DNA from: Diphasiastrum complanatum | Taxonomy: Eukaryota > Streptophyta > Lycopodiopsida > Lycopodiales > Lycopodiaceae | Reading direction: 5' to 3' | Assembly: GCA_029204225.1 (NCBI GenBank) | Contig: CM055097.1 | Location: 25,947,039 to 26,011,038 of the forward strand | Length of the DNA stretch: 64,000 bases | Shown here: piece after piece, positions 13,532 to 23,606 of the stretch | Layout of the letters: each line of letters begins with the position of its first letter | Numbering within the stretch: position 1 is the first letter of the stretch | The notes under the pieces: generated by a model | The model's input: only the letters and a program-made list of their open reading frames with translations | Databases searched by the model: none | Told to the model about the DNA's origin: nothing | Program-made: the position numbers and the translations under genes

Positions 13532-16500
13532 CTTGGAAGACCTATCACAACCTTCTTTCTAGCCATTACCTCCAATGACTTGAAGTTGAGGTGTCCCATC
13601 CTTTTATGCCAAACCTCTTGAATAGGTATTTGCTCTCTTGCAACACATCCAACTTGGTTAGCAATAACACAAGCATCTAGTTTGAACAACATCCCTTACC
13701 TTTTACCTTTTGCAATCAAGATATCCTTCCTTTTGATCATACAAGCATCTCCATCAAACTCAACTTTGAGGCCTTTACTTAGCAATTGACTCACAATAAG
13801 CAAATTCTTGGTAATAGATGGAATGAGCAATACATCCTCCAAATGAACATTCCTATTTGTAGAGAGAGAAATAGGAATTGTGCCAATCCCTTTGATTGCA
13901 CACTCACCATCATTGGCCGTGTAGATCAAGAGAGAAATTTATTAATGTCTGTGAGATACCCTAAGGTATATAGGACTAGGAAAAGTACATATCAGGTGTG
14001 ATAGATACCCAAGACCATTGTGGCTCATACAACAAGAACTTAAAACTAAAATGAACTACTTTTAACTCTCAAGGCAGAAAATTACTCTCACGCAGGAGAG
14101 TGCCTTTGAATTTCTCTACTCTCCAATCTCTATACTTTCAAACTCATAGCTTAGCAAAAACAGGCCGACCATCTCTGAAAAGAACTCGTTGTCCTTTACT
14201 TCTTCCTTCTATTATTAGTTTCTTCCATTCAACCCATTGCAGTGGAGTTAAGTCTTCATCCACATAATGGTCAGATCCTTCTACACATCCTCGTCCGCGT
14301 AAAACCGTTTGCCGAAGGTTTGCATCTTTAAACCGCATAAAAACCACGGAGGGTTGGAGCTTACCCTCCCAAGCCGCAACAATGGCTTCCTCAGATACTG
14401 AAAAAGTGGAGGAAATATATGCATTTGATTCAGCAAGGAGGTCCTTTCCTTCAAATTTGACTCCTCGTCCCCTAATGTTGAGTGTCTTCGCCATCCGCTT
14501 TTCTTGCTCCTCCATTGTCTTGGAGATGACTTGTTTGGAATTTTTAACCACTTCGGCCCATGACTTTGTCGAGATTTGAAGCTTTTCTTCAAGGATTTTC
14601 ACTTTTCCAGCAAGGGTAGAAAGCGAATCCTCTTCCGAATGTCCTTCTACTTGCTCATCTTCTGCCAATTGTTCTTTGAGAAGCTCATTCTCCACTTCCA
14701 ACATCCCTATTTTCCCTTGTAATTGGGCCACTGTAGTTTCAAGTCTGGATATACGAAAGACTTGTCTTCGTAGTTCTTCTTGTATTGCATCAATGTGGCG
14801 ACAGAGTATAATGGTGCCATTAAAGGATGGCTCGGAAGAATATGTGGAACCCGACGAGTATTCACTAGGAACAACGCTAGCTATTGGATGCACTGGCGTG
14901 GAAGAGGCAGGTGTAGAAACGAAAGAACGCATACATGTCGATGGTAGGCATCGATGGTGAGGCTAACGCTGGAGCAGCAGAAGTACATGGGGGGGGGGAG
15001 CGTGGCACAAGTGTGGACAAAGTTGAGATGGCAGGCATCGATGGTGAGGCCAACGTTGGAGCAGCAGAAGTACGTGGGGGGGGGGACCGTGGACTCCCCT
15101 TCCCTTTCTTAGCCATGATCTGCCTCGCCCTACCGCCCTACTCAATCTCAGTCAGGCAGCAAGCCAGCGGGCTAGCAGATCAACATGCCAGCAGACCATT
15201 GCGCCAGCCAGCGCCCTCCATCACGCCGAGAGAGAGAGAGAGAAAGAAAGAAAGAAAGAAAGCTTTATTAATGTCTTTTCCATGCCAAAAGGCATATAAG
15301 ACTAGTAAATGTACATGTCAAGTATGTGGTAACAATGGGAGCGTATGAAACGTCTCCAAAACGGTAACATAAATAGATGTGATGATATATGAAACATGTG
15401 GGAGCATGTATACTGCTAAAAGTCATGAGTGGGGTATGACACTATCATCCAATCCTGTCCTGCTGATGCTGTAAAAGGATGTAATACGGGCCGCATGGAG
15501 GGCCACTGGTGGTCGCTGACGTCGTTTAGGAGGGTGAAGAGGTCTTTTCGTGGTAAGTCGAGTAGCTCGTGCTGCAACATGGGTATGTGTGGGGCACTGT
15601 CTCCAATCTCTATGGGTAGGTAAGTCATCATCACCATCATCACCATCATCAAATACTAGGTCTCGTCCTCTCCTCCTGGAGAAGAAAGAAGTGATCTACG
15701 GCTGAGAAACATGCTGGGCTGTCTGACACAGCCCCTCTCGTAGTATAAACATCTCCCGTATCATGAGTGCGGCGCATCTGGAGTCCTCATAGGCTAGGAG
15801 GGATCGTAGGGTGACGGGTGTGTCACGGAACAAACAGTGGTATCTCCCTCTGATCTTGTAATATACTGGGCACCTAAAGATAAAGTGCTCCTCTGACTCC
15901 ACCTCATCCAAGGAGCATAACTGACAAATACGCTCTGCTCTCGGGATACCCTGGAATCTCCCAGTCTCAATAGCCAACTGATGTGATGATACGCGAAGCT
16001 GGCCCAACGTAAATCTGAAGTAGTGTGATAACCCTGAGTCCAAATAGTGTGGCAAAACTGGGAACCCTACTATGTCAAGCTCAATAAAGTGAGTCCAGTA
16101 ATAGTCGGGTTTAACCCCACGCTGTCACCTCCAAGTATGATCGAGGTATGCCCGATATAAGACGCGCCTGATATATTGATGAGTACCCGAGGGGAGCTCT
16201 ATAATGTGGATACCAAATGACTCAAGGAGGAAATGGGATGCCTGGGAGAACCATGACAGTCGATAGCCCTGGTCATGAAGTGAGTGTGAGGAAACAAGTG
16301 CTATCTGTGTATATCTCATATCTGCATCGGGCAGAGCCTGGACTCTCTGAATATATGTGATAAGATGTAAAGCGGCATCTATCTGAATGGGTGGAACGAC
16401 AAACTTTGCAAGAAGGATCTCGTGCGGAACCGAGGGCTTCACCCGAATCATACGAGCTAACATAGTGGTCTGTAATCGTGAAATGCTGGCCCAGTGTGAT

Positions 16501-17751
16501 GACGAGAGACCAGTACACCATGTCTCTTCTGCATACATGGCAGTGGGGGTGACAATCGTATCAAAAAGTTTACACTTACTACGAGCATCTCTGATGAGCT
16601 TCCTGAAGCAGAACCGCTCAAGCTGAACAAGAGAGGAGTGCCCCTTCCCAAGTCGGGTGGTGGCCGCCTGTCGCATGCTAAAGGTAGGACCAGAAAAGAG
16701 TATTACCAAATAAGTATAAGAGGAAACTACCTCTAGGGCCTGCCCATCTAGGGTGAACTCCTGGCGCTGCATGAAAGCTCGAGAAGTGTTGAAGACCATA
16801 ACTTTGGTCTTCGTAGTGCTCACCCCCAATTCCCATCTGGTACAAAATCCTTGTAAACAATCCAACTGCCTCTGTAATCCCTCTCTGGTCGGGGATACAA
16901 CTACCACATCATCCGCATAGAGAAGAATAGCAATCAAAATGGTGCCAAGTCTACATCCAGCCCCGCCACACTGTGAGATGACTCGCTCTAACTCATCAAT
17001 ATATAATCCAAAAAGAACCGGTGAAAGAGAACATCCCTGTTTCACCCCAATGGTGCTCCAAATGTGATCAGATAGGCCACTGTCATGTCGGAAACATCCC
17101 AAGACCTTCTCATGAAGAGCCATCACTGCTAGAACAATATCTGTGGAGAAACCAAGGTCACGAAGTCTCTAAATGAGTAGGGAGCGTGGTACAAAATCAA
17201 AGGCTTTCTTGAAGTCCACAAAACAACAGTAAACCCTCTCTTTCCTGTACTTAGCTTTCTCAATCAAAGCTCGGAGTGTGAAGATATGGTCAGTGGTAGA
17301 ATAATGAGATCTAAAACCGGCCTGCCCCAATGCATGTAATCTCCGGTTTTCCGCCTCTGAACTCACTGCAGACTGGAGTATGGTGCCATAGAGCTTCGTG
17401 AGAACATGCCCAATCATGATAGTGTGGTAATTACCAGGAATCATGGGATCACCATTTTTATGAATAGGATGGATGATGTTGGTGCACCAGGATGAAGGAA
17501 AACCAGAAACAACGGTGGAATTGAGGAGAGTGGCTAGTGTGGGAGCAAGGAGGTCGGAAGCATGGGTTAGGAGTTCAGATTCGAGGTCTTCAATATCTCT
17601 TGCCTTATGGGACTTCATTCTCTTGATGGCCGCGAGTACCATGTCAGAGGTGAAGAAGGTGAACTCAGAAGGGCGTGGAGAGATAGAGGTGGGTGTGTCT
17701 GTGGGTATGGTATATAGGCTGGTAGCGTAGTCGGTCCATATGCGAAGGTCC

Positions 17752-17843
<92 letters not shown>

Positions 17844-19557
17844 AAGATTTTATTAATGTCCTTGAATACCCTAAGGTACATAGGACTTAGAAAAGGTACA
17901 TGTCAAGTGTGCACATAGACTAGGAGCTTAAAGCTCAATCATCTATAAAACAATAACTGCAAATACAATGCATAAAGATGGCTGGCCCAATCCAACAGCC
18001 TGGAATTGTATATCATGATGCCTATCCGCCTGGAAGAAATGGTGAATGGTATGCTGTGAAGGTGTCACTCGATGTGCCATGGACCTCTGCTGCCGGGCAG
18101 GCTTTTGGTGTCGTCTCTATTGCCGTGTCGCTCTGGGCTGTGGCCTAATAGCTGACTGTCTCTCTGGCCGTCAACATGGTCTCCGCTGCCGATGTATGAA
18201 GGAATCTGGAATCTCGACCTCTCCATCTGAATCGTAGCCTATGGGTACCTTGGATCTTTGTCTCCGATGGGATATGCACTCACCGTATAACATGCACCAA
18301 CTCGTCAATGTAAAGACCAAAGAGTGTAGGAGAGAGTGGGCATCCCTGTTTGACCTCAATAGTACTAACCACCTCCGATGAGATAGCTCTTGATAGTCGG
18401 ACCCTGCCAATAACTCACCTGTACAATGCTACTACTGCTTGGATAATATCCTCCTGAAAGCCTCGATCGTGAAGTCTCTGTATCAATAGATGCCTAGGCA
18501 CAGAATCAAAGGCCTTGCGGGACAGTATACTCTTGGCCTTAGCCTCCTCAATGATGGACCTCAAAGTAAAGATGTGATTTGATGTAGTATATCCTGGTCT
18601 GAAACCCACCTGTCCAATGGCATGGAGTGATCTAGCATCCATCTCTATACTAATCTCTGACTGTAAGATAGAGCCATAGACTTTGGCGAAGAGGTGACTG
18701 ATCATAATGGTGCAGTAGTTGTCAGCTTTCATGGGGTCCCCGCCTTTATGGATAGGGTGAATGAGGTTTGTAGACCATGGAGAGGGAAAAATCAGAGGTG
18801 ATAGCTCGGTTGAATAGAATGGAGAGGAAGGGTGAGAGGATGTCGGGAGCATACTTTAGAAGTTCAGCCTCTAGCTCATCAATGTCTTTGGCTTTATGGG
18901 AATGGAGTCGTGTGATGGCCTTCTCTATAAGGTCGTCAGTGAATATGGCAGAAGTATCTGTGAGACAAGAGGTGGAAAGAGAAGGGGTATCTGGGATGGT
19001 GTACAATGATCTGGCATATGTGACCCAAGTGTTGAGGTCTGTGATCCGTGGTGGAGATGACCGTGGAAGGAACTTCTTCCAAAATGAACCTGAAGAGGAA
19101 CTAAAGAGGAGATCCATCACTTTCTTACCTTGGCTAATCTCGTATACAATTTTCTTTTTCCTGGTGATTCTACGGTAGACACGAGATATGGTTTTGGCCA
19201 TATGAAGGAGATGGGAGCGAGTATATATGAGATTCTGATGGAGGTGGATGCATTCCTGGTCATACCAAGGGTTATGGGGTCTATGACGTCTCTGGTGTTG
19301 GGTCCGTGGAGATGGAAAGGCAATGGAAGCTGCAGTGTGGATGGTTTGGACAAGAAAGAGAGCAATGAGAGAGGGAGGGACAACAAACGATGATGGAGGG
19401 ACAGGGAAGGAGGGTATAGGATGGAGGGAACTGTGGGCAGCAAGCAGCAGCAGCAACGAGCAACAGCAGCAGCAGCAACGAGCAGCAGAAAGCAGCAGCA
19501 GCATTAGTAGAGCAGCGAGCAGCGGCAGCGATCAGGCAGCAGCAGCAGGGTGCCATC

Positions 19558-19621
<64 letters not shown>

Positions 19622-22600
19622 TATTAATGTCTTTTTCATGCCAAAAGGCATATAAGACTAATGAAGTACATGTCAAGTATGTGATAACAATGGGATTGTA
19701 TGAAACGTCTCCGAAGCTGTAATAAAGAAAAACATCTAATACAAACTAGATAAATACGAAAATGAGAGCGTGTGTGCATCGTAGATATATCAATGTCATG
19801 AGGTTCTGTCTGTGCTGATGCTATAGGCAGCTCATCATGGTCAGGGAAAGGGCGGCTAGACGTCGGGCTAACCAGGAGGCAGAGCGAGAGCGACAGAACA
19901 ATGCACCTGACGAGGGCGAGGAGTCAGTGGAGGATCAGTAGGCATGTTTAGAATAAGGTCCAGCCGTATGTGGCGGACTGTTGCTATGTGATTTTCGGCA
20001 GTTTAGGGTGCGGCAAATAACTAGATAGCTGCTTAAAAAAAGGACGGGATATGTAATGTTATCTTGATACAACGGTAGAATGGATACATAGTTGTTTTTT
20101 GTACAACGCGAGCCTGGTCATGTGAAATGCAATCTCTGTATTTTTTTAAATGCAAATGTAATACATGTGTTTGTGAAATGCCATTTGGGGTGTAGGGGTA
20201 ATTTTTGTGCTCATTAGGTAGGTGCATTTATGTGAAGCTATCATTCACTTCAATCGAAATTAGTTGAAAATAAGATTCACACACGCACATAGAATTTGAC
20301 ATAAAATTGTAAATACAGCATCACATGTACAGAGCGACATACGCACAATGTGCAACAAAAAAAGTACGCCAAATACTATATATAATGTGAGAAATGATCT
20401 GAGTACAATGGTAGACTGTCTGCTAGAGACAAACTACTGAAACAAAAATAACAGAGCCACAATCAATGCTCTGGCTCTGACTCAGACAAATGTTCTGAAG
20501 ACAACTCAGGGCCCCGAGCTGACTCTCGCAGCCGATATCTCTGCCTGTCTGGAACTGGCATGGGCTGTGTGTCCGAGGAGGAGGACTCCTCACTAGCATC
20601 ATCCCAATCTGCCTCCGCATCAGCCCCCAAGCAAGCCAAACCAACAACACCTCCTCCAGCTGGCTGTAATCCTGCACCTCTAGCTGTACCTGGAGCCCTA
20701 CGTGGTCGTCCTCTCTTCCCTAGCAGTTTCTGTGCCTTGCCTTTCTTGTTCGGTGCACCCTTGGGCCTTCCTGGTCTCTTGCGGACAAGAGGAGCTGTCA
20801 ATGCCTCGCGTCAACCCCATGCAAATCACCTGGCTGGCTAGGCTGGGCCCAAGCTGAGGCCGGCTGGGATAGGGAAGCAAAAGAGGGAACTCCCTGTGCA
20901 CCTGAGCGAGGAGGATGAGCTCGTGGAGTGTGTGCCCGTGGGGCTGCTGCAGGTGGAGGAACTGGCTGTGCAGGAGGCAAGTATGGCGGCGATATGTACT
21001 GAAAGGGGCACTGCGGTGGCCGGTACTGGTACATTCTGGGTGTTGCCAAAGGGGGAGCTAGTGGAGTGGGTGCTGCCAAAGGAGGCGGATGTGGAGTGGG
21101 TGCTGCCACTGAAGGAGTAGCTAGAGGAGCCATTGTGGATGTGGGCGCTGCAAGAGAAAACCTGGGCACAGATGGTGGCCTGCCATGGAGACCTGGTGTG
21201 CTGAAACGTACTGGCATGCCAAAGATCACTGGCAACCATCTGTAGAAGCTGTGCCGTGCACCTGATCAGACGGTCGATGACCACCAGGTCGAATGCAAAG
21301 CATGTGGGGGCTGGCTTACGGAGGTCCAAATGGCTGAACACTCGGAACCTGGCAAGAACACGCCTCTTCCGGGTGACAAAAGTCACCAGGAATTGGGCCT
21401 CGCGGACGATGACTCTAACCCAGGGAAGTGCACCTATGTCCCCCATCAAAAGGTCTATGTCGTGCGCCGCATAGGGGGTATGGACGATGTGAGGGGACTC
21501 GGCCTCTAGCAGGACAACCATCTGAACACAATTGGTGGCATTGTCCGTCACCACCGTAACGAGATGCTGGGGGCCTATGGACAAGATGGAAGACCTAATG
21601 ACGTCGTACATGAAATCTGCAGATATGACTCTCCCCCCTCTACTACAATGCACGACTCTCAAAAATTGTGTACCCATGCAGCTGGAGACCAAGATGTTGA
21701 GGATCAGCCTCCTCCTGACATCAGTCCAGCCATCGGACATGATGCTGCATCCATATGTGGCCCAGTGGCGGCGTAGAGGCTCCATCTCTCTGGACAAGAA
21801 CTTGACCCTATCTCTCAACATGTGTGTACGGACACCCTCTGAACCAGGGACTCTCCAGCTAGGGCTGACAGAGTGTGCAAGGCGGAATGCCCTTCTGAAG
21901 AGCTCAGAATCGGTGATGGCAAAAGGTAGGTTCAGCTCGTAAATCAAACTGGCCACGGCCTGTGTGGCCTCTTTGTCCATGTGCGGCTGATGCGCGCCGC
22001 GAATGGTCTGCTGCACAAGGGCTCTACCTGGTGGGCGACGGGTGGTGGACCTCCAGCACGGTGCACCAACCGTGACAGGAATGGACGATGACGCGACAGG
22101 CTGGGCACTGGTGGATGCATCGGCTGTAGACGTGGAATGGGGAGAGTGGAATGCACTGGCAGGGATGGGTGCAGCAGCATAAGTGGGGTGCACTAGTGGA
22201 GGGGCAAGATCTGGCATGGGATACGAAAATTGCTGGCTAGGGAGATCATCCGGATGGGAAGGGAAAGAAGAAGGGATCTCATCCACATCCTCGAAGGCCT
22301 CGTCAGTAGCATCTTGGGCCTGCTCGAGTGGCGGAGAATCCATGAGAAAATCGTAAACTAGGGGCGTGTGAGCAACAGGACGTGGTGGTGGAATGCAATG
22401 GCAACTGGCGGACGGGATGGGACAGGATCCACCGGAATGGGTGCAGATGGGGGTGCGTGTGGCGGAACTGTCTGAGGGGGATGAGGGGCAATGGGACGGG
22501 ATGAGGATGGACTCGCTCTCCTCGTGCGTGCCAGCCAAGCAGGCAACAACTCTGGGTCAGCCACATAAGGAGCGGTGCAAAACCGGAGAACGCCCTCCGA

Positions 22601-23569
22601 AATGGTGTTCTTCCCCGCCACAAGCCGCGGCCTGTAGGTGTCCAGTAGTTGCTGCCTGTCGGGGACGGTCATGCTGCCACAAGGGGCAACATTTAAGGTG
22701 GCACCATTTTTGGCGCGTGCACCGAGCAGGTGGCCTTTAAGGCGAGTGAGGGACGCAGCAAATTCGACGAGGTAGTATCGGCAACGCACAATGTTCTGAC
22801 CGATCTTGTTGCTCTTGTCGGCAACCCGCCTGACAATGTCTACCTCGTCCCACAGACCGGAAAGGTCGGATTGCACCATTGCGATGGAGAAAACTAGGGA
22901 AAAAATGCAGATGAAGCTAAAGCTGGAAGGATGGATTGCTGGAAAAAAAACATCAGGGTTCACTGTTGGAGAGACGTTGAGAATGGGCGAAGGCAGGGCG
23001 AAGCAAGTCAGATGCAAGGCAGGGCGTTGCGTGGGCGAAGGGCGACGCAAGGAATCGAAGGCAGACAGGCAAAAACAGCAGCGATGGCAGGGCGGAGGAG
23101 GGCGCAAAAAAATTTCAGAGGAAATGCGAGGGGGGTGGGTAGGTTTAGGTAAATTTTTTTTTTTTCAAAAAACATTAATATATTGTGGTACTGTGGTACC
23201 ATCATGGTACCGCGGTACCAGTACGGTCCCGCGGTACCCAGTACCGCGGGACCTATGATATAAATAAATATATATATATATATATATCATAGTGGCACGT
23301 GGTATCGCCATTATGCTTCTTGGTTTCCAAGGGGAGGCTCGAACCTGAGACCAAAGAAACTTTGGTATCGCCATTATGGTACCGTGGTACCATAATGGTG
23401 GTACCGCGGTTATGGTGCCGCCCAAAAATCCGCGGTACCAAGGCGGCACCATAATAAAATAAAATAAAAAAAATTTCTTTTTTTTTGGTACTGCGGATCA
23501 GTATGGATCCACGGTACCACAGTGGATCCGCGGTATTGGGATCCGCGGATCCTGGTACCGCTGGATCTA

Positions 23570-23606
<37 letters not shown>

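Larger units (their letters stand above)
15228..17755 (-). mobile_element. LINE copy B: 5'-truncated, RT and complete 3' end
   Basis: The copy starts abruptly at 17755 within the region before the RT, right beside the (CT)n tail of copy C. It runs through RT, zinc knuckle, an acidic C-terminal tail, about 450 bp of 3' UTR and the terminal hairpin ATGCC-TTTT-GGCAT (plus strand 15282-15295). It ends in ATTAATAAAGC and the CT-rich tail. Confidence 0.85.
17756..19559 (-). mobile_element. LINE copy C: internally deleted, complete 3' end
   Basis: The 5' end lies at the (CT)n tail of copy D. The coding part begins with a CAG/CTG-derived Leu/Cys run, then the endonuclease-RT linker ([15 protein letters not shown]) and RT up to [13 protein letters not shown] near 18285. 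It jumps directly to the acidic C-terminal tail ([12 protein letters not shown]), so motif C, thumb and zinc knuckle are deleted. The 3' end has hairpin TACC-TTAG-GGTA (plus strand 17867-17878) and ATTAATAAAATC before the CT tail. Confidence 0.82.
9122..19941 (+). pseudogene. hAT 1 transposase (BED finger + DUF659), six exons, broken
   Basis: Exons 9122-9362, 9603-10038, 10217-10418, 10689-10941 and 11125-11331 join in consistent phase with GT-AG introns. They give a BED zinc finger (WTCKYCG ... RAHLLRL ... C), an [12 protein letters not shown] linker, DUF659 with [10 protein letters not shown] and VVTDNASNC (the first two catalytic Asp regions), a segment [18 protein letters not shown] and [23 protein letters not shown] interrupts the finger near 9242, and a two-base shift near 10780 breaks exon 4. 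The dimerisation exons with the catalytic Glu are absent. A last exon (about 19827-19941) reads [20 protein letters not shown] and ends EEESVEDQ-like. Its link to the rest is inferred. Confidence 0.8.
8394..20030 (+). mobile_element. hAT transposon 1 (DUF659 type), interrupted by a LINE array
   Basis: The left end is proposed at CAGTGTTTCATCG (8394), because hAT terminal repeats usually begin CAG(T/G)G. It is followed by a burst of CGAAACG words (8401-8480), a GA- and TG-rich leader, a BED finger exon at 9122 and four further exons to 11331. The LINE array at 11340-19832 sits in the next intron. A short closing exon ends at 19941. No matching right-hand inverted repeat was found before hAT 2, so the right boundary is a guess. 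Confidence 0.7.

Noticed and set aside
19323..19655. Plus-strand frame with poly-Gln and poly-Arg-Glu
   Set aside because: It is antisense to LINE copy C and is produced by CAG and GA repeats.
21532..21942. Plus-strand frame of 136 codons
   Set aside because: It lies antisense to the DUF659 domain of hAT 2, whose conserved motifs establish the minus strand as coding.
23333..23350. GGTTCGAGCC-like tRNA B box on the minus strand
   Set aside because: No A box at the right distance and no stem structure; part of the GGTACC block.
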